64,000 bases of DNA from Rosellinia necatrix. Lineage: Eukaryota; Ascomycota; Sordariomycetes; Xylariales; Xylariaceae. The translations under genes and the position numbers were made by a program. The notes under the pieces are model-generated. The model ran no database searches, had not been told where the DNA came from, and saw only the letters and a list, made by a program, of their open reading frames with translations. The DNA lies in assembly GCA_021209875.1 (NCBI GenBank), contig JAGYVD010000004.1, forward strand, positions 1,364,001 through 1,428,000. The letters are read 5' to 3'. The stretch's first letter is position 1; each line of letters begins with the position of its first letter. This document shows, piece by piece, positions 1-12,054 of the stretch.

Positions 1-2126
1 ATTGCTGAGGATAGCCATAACTCTCAAAGAGCTGAAACCCCGGAATTCGTCCCAAGTCTCAGGGGTGTCATGTGTTCGAGAGGGGCGGAAGGAGGAGCCC
101 TGCTCCGTTACAAGTTACCTGGATCGGCAACCGCCATTAGTTATAAATACAAGGACTACCACCCTTTTCACGTCTGCATGTACTCTCGGTGATATCCCTT
201 TCTTAGGTTTTTTTTTTTTTTTTTTGGCACCGGTACCGGCAGATCTGATCCCCTGAGGCCGGATGCAATCAATTAACATGGCAAAAGAATCTCCGCGATA
301 ATTCAACAACGGTCTTCATTGGGTACACCATTACCAACCACATCCCTACCGCCCCCGGCAGAAATTGCTGGCGCTGAAAACGCAGCCAAAGCTATAAAAG
401 TATAGTGATCGACCTATTCACCTATGCAATAGCGACGGTCCACTGAAAAGGGTGGGACCCATGTCATGTTTCCAACGGCTGCAGCTAGTAAGCCACAACG
501 TTCGTTATATAAGCAGCCCCTCGAAACCGGGTTCAAGGTTCAAGGACTATTCCAATGGCAAAGTATCACTTGCTAGCCGGACACAAACCTCCGCGAGGGA
601 GGCAAGGCTTGACAGCAATGATATCAAACTACCAATGCAAGACTATGTTTTTATAATTCGCCTCCATGTGTCGAGAAATAGGATCGTGTTTTGGCGGATT
701 TTAGTCTATAAGCTTTATATCCGCAGTTCTGGGGCCTGGATGATTCATATGGTAGCGTATGTCACGGTAGCCGAGTACACCCACGAGGGTTAAATTCAAC
801 GTTTCCATATATCAGAGATGGTTGTATTTACTTCGTAATGCCAATACGATGATGTTTCAGATTGCCACCATGATTGTTAGCTTACACACACTATCAGGTG
901 TATTCTAGAGTTGATGGGGATACAAACCATGTGAGCTCACCAGAGCCATGCAACTTCATAGGTGGCCATGATTCAACGCCCGATGCCACTATCCTCTAGA
1001 GCAAGTAGTCAGAGTAGATGGATACTAATAGTTATTCGTTTTGCCTATCATGACGGCTCTTTCGCCTGCGGGGCGGTATCTATAGCCGAAACCTACCAAT
1101 CGTACGATACAGGCCGTCTGGATAGGGCATCCTGGTGACTTGGCCTCGGATATAACAGATAGGGTTCACTCATAATCCGCTACCCCATACTAACATCACC
1201 CGTCTGACCGACCCGCCGGTTCAACACATAGCCCTAGTATGTGTCTCTCATACTTTGCTACGCATATCTTCTTTTGTGATGTGGCCGGCCCCGAGTCGTT
1301 CAGTAGCCATTCGCGCACGGAAGATGCGAACATCCCTCCTCAGCTCTGTACGATTTCATCATATTCTGCACCTCATGGATGCCCAATGCCCTTGCGGTGG
1401 CTTTCTGTCTCTTGGGTGTGGCCACGACATGCCCTCGCCATCCCACAAAAATGGCTTAGACAATGGAACGTGACGCGTTATCTCTGTCGCACGTGTCTAC
1501 ACCAAGGAGATTGTCATCCCCTTTGCATATTGCACGGATTGGCATTGAACGACCCCCCGTGCCCGCGGATCGTCTCACAGCTTCTGTTTTCGGTCGTTCG
1601 GCGTCCCCTCATTCATGGGATCGGTAGCACAAACGTATAGCCCACGAAACTATTATCGTGGGGATGCCAGCTCGTTCGATAGTGGTGGCTGGGGGGATAG
1701 GGGTTGGACCTCGACACCGGTGTGAGTGGCGATATTAGGCAATAAGTATGCATCTCTAGCATCGCTGTCGCCGCGGTTATGCCCGTCGCTTTGACTTGAC
1801 GAGGGGAATGGTTCATCACGTGGATGAATCCGGCATTGAGTAGGATCGGGTGAACTCTTCTAGACGCCATCAAGCATACACCATGTTAGGGGATACAAAT
1901 CACTCATGCTGTGCTTCACAAGGTACAATGGCATTCGTGGGCCACAGTGATCTAGAGCGGCTTACATCAGTTGGGTAGAAAATTATGCGGCATGGTCTAA
2001 GTGAGCAGCGGGATACTCTGGCATACCTATACAACTCGTATATATAAGTACCCATCATATCCCTACTGGCATTACTGTTAGAGAAAGCCAGCGGTTTCAG
2101 CACCCTGAGTTGCACCCTGCTTATAC

Positions 2127-2128
<2 letters not shown>
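1..2128. other. Intergenic, no supportable gene
   Basis: No reading frame here shows a recognisable domain, plausible splice structure or codon bias. Short open frames overlap on both strands. An 18-base T run sits at 208-225. The left part could hold the distal end of a gene outside the window, but nothing in the sequence supports that. Confidence 0.6.

Positions 2129-2164
<36 letters not shown>
2129..2164. repeat. (CA)18 microsatellite
   Basis: Uninterrupted CA dinucleotide tract about 50 bp upstream of the aquaporin start codon, so within its promoter or 5' leader. Length variation here could affect expression, which is inference only. Confidence 0.95.
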
Positions 2165-2168
<4 letters not shown>

Positions 2169-2211
2169 CATACACTTCTTACTCTTTAATAGTCACCAGT
2201 TATTCCCGAAG

Positions 2212-2967
2212 ATGGGTTCCCCATCCGGCGAAAGCCGTATCCACGTCCGAGGGACCCCAATCGAGCCGGAGAGCCACGACAGCGCCGAGCGGAGGCAGCA
2301 GCGCCACAGGGCGCTGGACCGCATCCCGCTGGGCACGAAGAACCACATGATCGCGGCCATCGGCGAGTTCGTGGGGACGTTCATGTTCCTGCTGTTCGCG
2401 TTCGGGGGCGCCAACGTGGTCAACACGGCGCCGGACCAGGGCCAGCCGGCGGACCTGTCGGCCAACCCGGCGCGGCTGCTCTCCATCAGCCTGTGCTTCG
2501 GCATCAGCCTGGCGGTCAACGCGTGGGTGTTCTACCGGATCACCGGCGGCCTGTTCAACCCGGCCGTCACCATCGGCCTGGTGGCCGTGGGCGCGGTGTC
2601 GCCCGCCCGCGCGGCCGTCGTCATCGTCAGCCAGCTCGCGGGCGGCATCGCGGCCGCGGGCCTCGTGGCCGGGCTGCTGCCCAACGGGCTCTACATCGCC
2701 ACCGTGCTCAGCAACGACACGTCCATCGCCCAGGGCCTGTTCATCGAGGTCTTCCTCACCGCCCAGCTCGTCTTCACCATCCTCATGCTCGCCGTCGAGA
2801 AGCACCGGGCCACGCCCATGGCCCCCATCGGCATCGGCCTGTCCCTCTTTATCACGCAGATGATGTAAGTATCCCCATCCCCATCCCCATCCCGTTAATT
2901 TCCCTCCCGTCGGCGAAAACTCGGCGGGTACGAGCAAAATTTGTGCGCGTACTCTATCTAGACTAGG

Positions 2968-2998
<31 letters not shown>

Positions 2999-3484
2999 AG
3001 GGGAGGGGGGCTGACAATGCGGTCTTCCCGTACGATGGGTCACAGGGGCATCTACTACACGGGCGGCAGCGTGAACCCGGCGCGCTCGTTCGGGCCAGCC
3101 GTCGTCACGGGCTCCTTCCCCGGGTACCACTGGATCTACTTCGTGGGGCCCATCCTCGGCGCACTGCTGGCGGCCGGCTTCTACAAGCTGCTCAAGGCCC
3201 TCGAGTACGAGACCGTCAACCCGGGCCAGGACTACGACGGGTTCGCCGACGCCTTCAGGACGCTACTCCTCGAGGGGGGCGGAGACCGCAACGGCGGCGG
3301 CGGCGGCGGCGGCGCGTTTTCCAAGGGCGCTGGCGCTCCGCACTATCATCATCATCATCATCACCATCGCGGTGGCGGCCCTGCTGTGCCCGGGGCCGCT
3401 TCCGGCGCGCCGCTCAGCAGGGACGGCACCACTGTTGGGTCGTATGGTGAGGGGCCGCAGTTGGAGGCTGGCCGTCATGATTGA
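2212..3484 (+). CDS. Aquaporin / MIP-family channel
   Basis: Major intrinsic protein, a six-helix water or small-solute channel. Exons 2212-2864 and 3046-3484 (GTAAGT donor, CACAG acceptor) give 363 residues. Both signature half-helix motifs are present: NPA at residues 116-118 (in [10 protein letters not shown]) and NPA at 228-230 (in [12 protein letters not shown]), the latter formed just after the splice. The N-terminal ~45 residues are charged and probably cytosolic. The start was chosen because it precedes this leader and because an upstream in-frame stretch only decodes the CA repeat. The C-terminal tail is odd: a polyglycine run around residue 300, then a histidine cluster at about 317-326. 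The intron contains a (GA)n tract. Very high GC3. Retention of Arg after the second NPA favours an orthodox water channel over an aquaglyceroporin, but substrate is not proven. Confidence 0.9.
2974..2998. repeat. (AG)n tract in aquaporin intron
   Basis: A purine-only GA/AG repeat lies inside the single intron of the aquaporin gene, about 47 bp before the acceptor. It is simple sequence with no coding role. Confidence 0.85.
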
Positions 3485-4453
3485 GCGCTTTTTTTTTTTT
3501 TGGGCTTTACCCGCGCGTGCATCGTATGATTCGTGTGAGGGCTTCCAATGGGGTCTTCCCGTGTTGTGACGTTGCAGATCGAGATCCCGTCTTTTCTTGT
3601 CATTTTCCTGGTTCTGGGGTGTGGCGCGTCCCATCTCGACTCCGTTCGTTTGCTGTTCGATGTAACCAGCCTTCGGGAATGTCTCAAGATCCCGCTTCTG
3701 GGCTGTCGGGTAGAACGTTCTGGGGGGGAGGAGGGGGAGAGCTCATGCTGATCTTCTGCTATCACTTCAGGTTTTCTAGGGTGTGTTTGTCAAATGTTGT
3801 GCGTGTGATCGGCCTTTGCTACGGACCCTGATCGGCGGCATTTTCTTTTCGCGCTACACTCGTTAGATACCAGCACGTAACATGTATGGCTGAAGTCTAC
3901 GGAAGTCCAGGTCTGGCGCGGGCAATCCCATTCTTGATTTTACATACATAATATGAGCTCGTGGCAAAATCGCTCCTGATGCATGTTGGCCCAACCCGGT
4001 TGAATGTTGAATGTTGCCCTTTTAGACCACATGCACTTACATGCACACACATACGAACATAGTTGTCTCAGCCCGCATGAGCTCCCAGGGGTCGTGTGTG
4101 CAGATGCGCAAACGGTTTTTCGCTGATCAACGATGCCATGCATAATCGGCTAGAGCACCCTGATAATTGAAGAATTGCGCCGGTTGGTTCAAGGACAAGG
4201 ATTTTATTGAAGTGGCAACAATGCTGCCGCGTTGGGCTGCCCTCTACCCCACGCCCTCGCGGATATGTATTACAGATAATTTATGTGCTCTTCCCTTCCC
4301 TCTCGTGCAGCCACCTCCGCGTGTGGCGATATCTAAAAATAACACGTAGCGCGAAACGTTATTGCTAGAAAATCACCAGTTGCTGATGTAGTCTCTTTAG
4401 CTGCCCTGCATTTCCCTACATTTCCCTGTGATAGAATTCAGATACGCTCTGCT
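3485..4453. other. Intergenic between convergent genes
   Basis: 3' flanks of the aquaporin (plus) and NmrA-like gene (minus). There is a T run just after the aquaporin stop and a G-rich stretch near 3721-3736. No gene is seen. Confidence 0.6.
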
Positions 4454-5410
4454 CTATTCCTCCAACATGCTGGCCAATGTTTCCGCAGCAGTTCGCGTCG
4501 GAGGAGCGAGCTGGAGAACCTCCTTGCTTGTCGTAGAGGCAGGGCACAGTCCTTTCTGCACGGCCGCTAAGGAGTGTTTAATGCTCATGATGTAGATTTT
4601 CTGGTCGCCGCTGCGCTCGGCCCAGGCATCAATGAAGCTCATATCGCCGAAACTGACATTCTCGACCTTGGTGCCAATGTACTTCTCAACCATGTCCACA
4701 ATCTGGTTGCCAGTGACGTCTTCAGGCCCGTTGACGATATACCTAGCCCCGTTATGCGGGGCGGTGTCCTCCTGCGCCAGCAGACGGGCGGCGAGCACGC
4801 CGACGTCGTACGGGTCGACGATGCCGACGGGGGTGTCGGCGGTGCCGAGGATGCGGAGGAGGCCCTGGGTGCCGGTGGCGCGGTGCTGCTTGACGAGGTC
4901 GGCGGCGGTGCGCAGGTACAGGGGGGAGAAGGAGTTGGGCTGCAGCGAGGTCCAGCGCAGGCCGCGGGCGGCGAACTCGGGGCTGGCGAGCAGGGCCTCG
5001 AGGGCCCAGTGCATGCGCGCGTAGAAGGCGCCGCAGTCGGGCCGCACGTTGGGCGCCGTGGTCGAGATGCGCACCACGTAGCCCACGCCCGCCTCCAGCG
5101 CCGCCACCAGGAACGTCGACTCCTCCGTGAACTGGCTCACGCCGACGGCCGACGCCACGAACGCCCGCACCACGCCGCGCGCCCGCAGCCACGCCGCGTC
5201 CACCTGCTGCCAGTTCTGCTCCTCCACCTCGACGCCCGGCAGCCTGGCGAGCGCCCGCGCCGCCGCGCTCGTCGCCGTCCGCGTCAGCGCCAGGATCCGG
5301 TGCCCCGCGACGAAGCCGTCCGTCGACTGGAGCTTCGACAGCGTCTCCACGACGCTTCGGCCCGTGTTGCCGGTCGCGCCGGCGATGAGGATGGTCGGGG
5401 TGGGAGCCAT
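4454..5410 (-). CDS. NmrA-like NAD(P)-binding protein
   Basis: Single-exon gene for 318 residues. Residues 6-17 form a beta strand followed by the Rossmann dinucleotide-binding signature GATGNTG (11-17). The NmrA/atypical short-chain dehydrogenase fold continues with an Asn-Gln-rich core segment (LQPNSF near the middle) and a C-terminal substrate-side half (DPYDVGVLAARLL, NGPEDVTGNQIVDMVE). The family includes the nitrogen-repression sensor NmrA, isoflavone-reductase-like and azoreductase-like proteins. The Tyr-x-x-x-Lys catalytic pair of classical SDRs is not evident, so a redox-sensing or reductase role cannot be chosen between. The ATG at 5410 is immediately followed by the family N-terminus. 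GC-rich codon use. Its closest neighbour, the aquaporin, is convergent and functionally unrelated. Confidence 0.85.
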   Translation of the reverse strand: MAPTPTILIAGATGNTGRSVVETLSKLQSTDGFVAGHRILALTRTATSAAARALARLPGVEVEEQNWQQVDAAWLRARGVVRAFVASAVGVSQFTEESTFLVAALEAGVGYVVRISTTAPNVRPDCGAFYARMHWALEALLASPEFAARGLRWTSLQPNSFSPLYLRTAADLVKQHRATGTQGLLRILGTADTPVGIVDPYDVGVLAARLLAQEDTAPHNGARYIVNGPEDVTGNQIVDMVEKYIGTKVENVSFGDMSFIDAWAERSGDQKIYIMSIKHSLAAVQKGLCPASTTSKEVLQLAPPTRTAAETLASMLEE

Positions 5411-7808
5411 GGCGGAGAGGCGAGTGCGTGGTGCTTGGGAGATGAATCAGGCGGGTGAAGAGAATTGATTTAGTTCTGGATGTATCTGACTATGCGACAG
5501 TTGTTCTTGCACTTCCGTCTCCTACACTCTCGTATAAGTCAAAACTTTATATACTATTACTATATACTAGTTATCTAGTATAATTCGTCCATAGTGCCTG
5601 GTACGAGCAGATACGAGCCAGGGCCTGGCTTGTCTTGTCATCATAGCCGGGGGGGTTCAAGGGGAAGGGGAGGAGGGGGGAGGTTCCCATACACCACCGC
5701 GTACTCCGTGGGCGATTACTAAGAAGGGCCATCAATCCAGCCGCCTCTGGAGGACCGGAATTAGGTGCTTGCAGAAGGATGCACAGCATTATCATCCCGT
5801 CTGCGAAAGACGCACTCGCGACTCGCGGGGCATGGCGAGGTTTATGCTTGGATGGAATTAAGCCCGGGCTTAAGGCATGCCAAGCGCTGTGGTGACGAGT
5901 GCTTACTGGCCGGTCTTCGGATTGGTGGTATGGATTAGTTACTTGAGTATGCAGCGTACTCCGTACCTGCCCGGATCTGCGTTGGGATGGCTAGTCCACT
6001 TGCATCCTAGTGTCAGCTTCTACCAGGCATCGCACCAGGCATCACACCAGGCATCATTCCTGAACTGCTTCAACCTCCCCTCCGGCAGGGCAATTTACAA
6101 TGTACGCGGGGTTGTAGATAGGTAGTATCGCCATGACCCTGACAGAACCCTGAGTTACTTGTTACTTTCTTACCTACCTGGGCTGGGTCCTTTCGGCACG
6201 GGCCTCTTCCGGTCTTCAATTGAATAACTACTTATTGCCCTTCGCCACCCACCCAACATCTCGGTCAAGAGCGCTTTGATGTCTTTTACTGTTAGTGAAT
6301 GCTCTATCTTCGGTTATTGCCCTTATCTCTTCTCTTGTCATTAGGCAGGTACTTACTAGGTACACGGGTTCTCCACGCTTCGGCGCTAGTAAATCCACCA
6401 GAAGGTGCTATGCAGTGAGTGACACACTCCGTGATATTCACTTGCTTGCGTTGACTCTGATGATTTCGGTCTGCTCCTGCCATGCGACACAGGTACTGAA
6501 AGGTCACGTCTTGTTTTTCATCATGCTTGTGCGACTGGTTGAAGAATCAGCTAGATACCTACCTAATATATGTCGAGTCAAAACCCTCCCCCATCTCTCT
6601 GTGGCGGTCCTTCCCCATATATATTAGACCCACTAGGAAATATATCACTTAATACACAGTAATCATCTATTACACAGTCCCTCCAAAATACTTACAACTA
6701 CAATACAATCCATCAGATCAGTCCTTAGTTGCCACAATAAATGACACCAAGGTTGGATCGTAAACTGAATTGTCATTTATAAATTAGTTAAGTGAAAATA
6801 GTTAATTGCTTGTTTGTCCTACTCACATACACTATCTTTGTACTGGAACCTATGCGCCTATACGGAAGTAGGCAGCTAGGTACCTTACCTACGTACTTCA
6901 AGGCATTTAGACATCAAAATAATTTTAATAAAATATGCCTGCCCAATTTGGTATGAATCAGCTTGCGTGAATAGAAGAACTTGCCTTTGACTTGACAAGC
7001 ATGCAGCCAACTGTGAGTACCTAGGTAGGTGCTCCTTAGTCGGTATCTTGCCCCACCTACCCCGCCATTGCATCTCGGTCTTGCCCATGCAAACCCCCAA
7101 AAAAGAGCCACCCCCACTACTAGATTGTACCTCGAACATACTTACTCATCCGCGACATCATCCCTCAACCAGCCCGGTCTTGCGTTTGGCTACGCGGCTG
7201 GCATTGTTTCCATTTCGCATCGCCTGGTATCGCGACCTCTCGTTCCAAACGTGTCCCCCCCCCCCCCACCTTCGCATTCACGCCGCAAGTAGCTGATGTA
7301 AGTACGCAAGGGAGCATTTACTGCCTGGAGCCAGAGATGAAGCTCGACCACCCGTCGCTAGGTCACACAACTCCCGCCCTCCCTCAGTCGCACGCATTGA
7401 AAAATCATTTAAGCAACGAACTGTCTTAGCTTCTCTAACTTACCCCGATCTCTACCTAAGGGCCACCACTGTCATCGGACACCGGCAGAACATACACCGT
7501 GATTCAGGAACCACAAACCACACAACACAAATCACAAGCCTTGCCCCCCTCCCCCCCCCCCGGCGACTCCGAGTCTAGTACCATACCTCAGCGCCAGAGG
7601 TGTGTGTTGTTCACTTAACGGTACAACGCCTAGATAGTCAATTCCCCGTCGCTTACCCAGATCACGATCCATTATTGACCACTGCCGCTGTGGCTCTTAC
7701 TGCATTCAGTCCCCGACGGCTTTGTTGACCACGCACGCTCGTTCTCTACCCTGTCCTTAAAGCACACGCCGAGTCTTGTCTCGCTTCCTTGGGACTAGAA
7801 CCGCCGTC
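5411..7808. other. Intergenic region, CAND1 upstream
   Basis: About 2.4 kb without a gene. It contains three copies of a 12-bp unit (core ACCAGGCATC) near 6021-6057 and several copies of the TACCTACC/GGTACCTA motif (around 6170, 6555, 6880 and 7020). Long C runs occur near 7257 and 7550. The last few hundred bases are probably the promoter and leader of CAND1. Confidence 0.6.
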
Positions 7809-10800
7809 ATGGCCTCGTCGGCGATTAGCAACCCCAACCCCCCACAGCATCAGCCAACTCCTGTCCCGACTGAGCGATGCCGATCCCGATTTCCGCTTCA
7901 TGTCGTTGAACGACCTCCACCAGATTCTCACCAAGCCAAAGATCGATTTTCTCTCACATGACTACAACACGTCCTCGCGCATCGTGGATGCTGTCATCAG
8001 GGCCCTTGATGATCAAAATGGCGAGGTCCAAAACCTCGCTGTTAGATGGTAGGATACACGCCCACGTCAATACATACACTCTTGCCTCTCACTTGTCCGC
8101 CGATTGTTGGCTGACTTCGTTCGTCTAGTATTGGTCCATTGGCTGCCAAGATCTCGGCATCAGTCATCACACCCATGCTAGAAAAGCTCACCAGTCTGGA
8201 GATCAAGAACTCGGTTGACAACTCTCTCCCATCTCTTGCCCTCCGGACCGCGATTTCTTCCTTGCAGAAGCCCATTCCGGGAATCTCGCCATCCCGAGAG
8301 GTTCTTGACACCTACAACATCATCAGTCACGTGCTAATACCACGTATTCTCGGAATCACGCCTTCGGGTGGCGCGTCCTACAGCGACGCCCGTGGCCTCC
8401 TCGACAAGTCCGATCAGAGCCCCGAAGCTGTAGATGTCCTGATTGAAGTCGTCCGGTGCTTTGGCCCACTTCTCCAGCCCTTTGAGGTTGAGAAGCTTCA
8501 GGATGTAGTGGTGAAAATCCTGGAGCGACCCTCAACACCATCCCCAGTGAAGAAGAGGGCGGTTGTCGCGCTCGCCGTCTTGGCACCCTTTTTAACGGAT
8601 GACGTCCTTGACGCCTTCATTGCTAAAATACAGAAGAGCATGAAGCAGCCAAAGATAAGCCCCGTTATGCTCCGTTTATATATCACCGTTTTGGGCTCTC
8701 TTGCTAGGGCCATACCCCATCAATTCGGTAATCACCTCGCGAACATTGTCCCAACCGTCCTCTCCACTCTCAGCCAAGAAGAATTTGAGAAGTATGTGGA
8801 AGACGTGAGCCTCGGCGAAGGGCATGACCCCGAATTCAACGAGGTCCGGGAGGTTGCCTTGATCGCATTAGAAGCATTCATTGCGTCTTGTGGCGGCCAG
8901 ATGCGTCCCTATACCGATCCGGTCATCTCGGCCTGTCTGCGATACCTCAAATTTGACCCGAATTATGCCATGAGCGAAGATGAGGAGATGAAAGAGGATG
9001 ACAATGAAACCGACGACGAAGAGTCAGATGAGGATGACGAGTATGAGGATGGTGAAGATTTCGACGATGATGACGACGCTAGCTGGAAAGTTCGTAGGTG
9101 CGCTGCCAAAGCTCTATACACCCTGATCTCCACACGCAGCACCGACCTACTGGACAATGGGACTCTATATCGGGACGTCGCTACCCCATTAATCCGACGC
9201 TTCGAAGAAAGGGAGGAAAGTGTTCGGTTGGAAGTCATCTCTGCCATGTGCCTTCTCATCCGCAAAACTGGAGAAGGCGTCATCCACTCGGTGGCCATGG
9301 ATGACGAAGTTCTACAGTCTCTCCCAGATAGCAGAAAAAGAAGAAGGCAGAGCAGCGGCGGGTTCGGGCAAGGCAACAAGGCCCCCTATATGGGTGCCCT
9401 CGGCCCGGCCTCTCCAACACCAGAATCCGTCCCCCCTACAGGGCCCCGGGCAGACCTCGCTAAACTAACACCACAACTGGTAAAGTCGGCGACGAAACTC
9501 CTCAAAGGTCGACAAATCGCCACAAAGCAGGCTGTGATTACACTCTTGGATGATTTAATTGGTGTCCAAAACGGTGGCCTTGCCGAATTCTTTGATCAGG
9601 TTATACAACCTGTCATTGACGTTACGATAGGAGTTGCCGGTAACACTGGTGCTACATCCACCACTCTCTCGGGTGGTGCCGCTTCTGCTACTGCTACCAC
9701 ATTGCGCATTGCCGTGCTCCGGTTCACGAGCGATGTCGCTAAGACGCATTCGTCTAATTTATTTCAACCGTACCTGGCTAAGCTTGTTGCCGGCGTTGTC
9801 TCTGCCGTGAATGACAAGTTTTACAAGGTCTCAAGCGAAGCCATTGGAACAGCAGAAGAGCTTGTTAAGGCAATAACCCCACCTCGGGCTAAGTTGACTA
9901 CTCAAAAATACAAACCCGAGCTACTCAAACTCTGCGACATAATTATGGATCGCGCTTCTGCGAGCGATGCGGATACAGAAGTAAGACAGCGAGCCATACA
10001 AGCCTTAGGTACCTTGATTGCGAGAACTTCGACTATAGACGGGCTCACTCTTTTGCTACCGGAGAAGCGGCAGGTTGGCCTGGAACTACTACTTGATCGA
10101 ATGCGCAATGAAACAACGCGTCTTCATGCTGTACGGGCGGTTGACTATGTTGCGAGATTGTCTGCCGTCCTGGGAAGTCTTGACAAAAATTGGATCCAAG
10201 CCGTGACCTTGGAATTATGTGGCCAGCTACGGAAGGCCAATCGGGCCCTTCGAGGATCCAGCGTCCAAGCCCTTCATCATTTGGTCGTATGTCCAGCGAC
10301 TAAAGGAAACCTCGCACCAAGCACAATCAGCGGTATCGTGGCAGCAATACAGCCAGTAGTCGTTGCAAACGACACGCATCTCCTAAGCCCAGCTCTGCTC
10401 ACCATGGCCCAACTGCAGCTCGAAAACCCTAAACTGACTACCTCGCCAGACTTTGTAAATGCGCTCTGCGATCTAATCAAGAGAAGCATATCTGGCAGCG
10501 TTCTGGATTCTCTTGTTACTCTGGTGATGAACGTAGGTCAGTCTGGCATGGGCCATGTGCTAATGAGCGGCATATTATCCGTGGGTGTAACCGGCGATCC
10601 TGCTATTGTCGGGAAAGTCGCTGGAGCCTTATTTGTCGCTAGTAACGGCAACGCTGGTGTCGCTGTGGAAAGCTTTGTCGAGGAACTAAACAAGGCCAGC
10701 AGGTTAACGCCACCTGATACCGCGCGTCAGAGCCTTGCATTGGCCATCCTTGGAGAGATTGCGTTACGCCTAGGGGCTCGATATCCACTAGACCCAAGAA

Positions 10801-12054
10801 TCTTCTTAGGTCAGTTTGGCGATGAACCTGACAAGGTGTCAGTTTCGGCTGCAGTCGCTCTGGGCAGGGCCGGCGCTGGGAATGTCTCGTATTACCTCCC
10901 TATTATTTTAGAGGCTACCAAGCAGCAGGGAAGCCGTCAATATTTACTCTTGCAGTCTATTCGAGAAGTCCTTCACCAAGTGGTTACTTCAACCACCGAT
11001 ATCGGCGCTTACGAGCACGATATTTGGGATATCCTTTTCACCTCCTCTGTCGCCGAGGATAACAAAGCTATCTGTGCGGAGTGTATCGGTCGTCTAGCAA
11101 TCTTGAAGCCAAAGGTGTATATCGCCAAGCTTCAGGTATGTCCCCAATTGCCGGTGCGTGGCGTTCAATGATCTCTAACTAGCACAGGAACTCCTCACAA
11201 GCTCGTCCGAGGGCTACAGAGCTGTTGCTGTACAAGCGCTCAGATACACTTTACCCGACAGTGATGAAGCGTTCGATGCTGAACTAAAGCTGGTATTGTT
11301 CGATATGATATTGACCGTGCTCAAAGATGAGAATTTGGAGATTCGTCGGCTTGGCATGACGACGCTGAATTCAGCCACTCACAATAAGCCTGGATTAGTT
11401 CTACCACATTTGGGCCAAGTGATACCTTTTGTCATGGCCGAGTCTACGATTAAAAAAGAACTCATCCGCGAGGTGCAAATGGGTCCCTTCAAGCACTTGG
11501 TCGATGACGGCCTTGAAGCACGCAAGGTAAACTCCCTCACAATTTCCCCCCCTCTGACCGAATTTGTTGTATTCATTGACCATCTGCAGAGCGCATACGA
11601 AACTTTATACTCGCTCATGGAGACAGCATTCTCCCGTATTAGCTCCCCTGAATTCTATGACCGCATTATTGCCGGGCTGGATGACGACAACGACATCAGG
11701 GCGCTATGCAATCTTATGCTTGGGAAGTTGATTGTTATCGACCCCAATGAGACTACCCGACGGCTTGATACTATCGCTCAGTGTTATCGGAAAACGCTGT
11801 CAACTAAACTGAAGGATGGCGCCGTCAAGCAGGAACACGAAAAGCAAGAAGAGGCCAACAAGAGTGTGCTACGTGTCTCCCTTCTCCTTGCCGACAAGAC
11901 CAAAACCACACTGCAAAATCCGAGTAACGTTTCGGGCATTGCTGGCGCGCAGATCCAATCGTCGAACCCCGTTTGGCTGCAATATTGGGAATGGGTGAAT
12001 AAGGACTTTGACCGTCAACTTAAGAATCTCCGCGATGAGGCCAAGGATCTTTGA
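7809..12054 (+). CDS. CAND1/TIP120 cullin-associated NEDD8-dissociated protein
   Basis: HEAT-repeat solenoid that binds unneddylated cullin-RING scaffolds and exchanges substrate receptors. Exons are 7809-8048, 8129-11135, 11188-11526 and 11590-12054. Total is about 1350 residues, near the usual fungal length. N-terminal hallmarks are DADPDFRFMSLNDL and DDQNGEVQNLAVRC, the latter spanning the first splice. A strongly acidic Asp/Glu loop lies near residues 360-395, and the C-terminal TIP120 domain includes MGPFKHLVDDGLEARK. The third intron (11527-11589) is 63 bp with no stop, so retention would stay in frame. Oddity: the only sensible ATG (7809) is one frame off the conserved N-terminus. Removing one C from the six-C run at 7838-7843 joins them perfectly, suggesting a sequence error or a recent frameshift. 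Confidence 0.93.

Noticed and set aside
452..793. 113-codon frame as a small gene
   Set aside because: No signal peptide, domain, codon bias or splice partner; length is within chance for this composition.
2200..2937. Antisense 245-codon frame over the aquaporin
   Set aside because: Arises from GC-rich codons on the other strand; no hydrophobic segments or motif.
4574..5458. 294-codon frame opposite the NmrA-like gene
   Set aside because: Arg/Val/Gly-rich shadow without structure; the minus strand has the Rossmann motif and full family length.
11527..11589. 63-bp stretch as coding sequence of CAND1
   Set aside because: In frame and stop-free, but it has GTAAAC and CTGCAG splice ends and interrupts the conserved join between LEARK and SAYETLYS, so it is treated as an intron.
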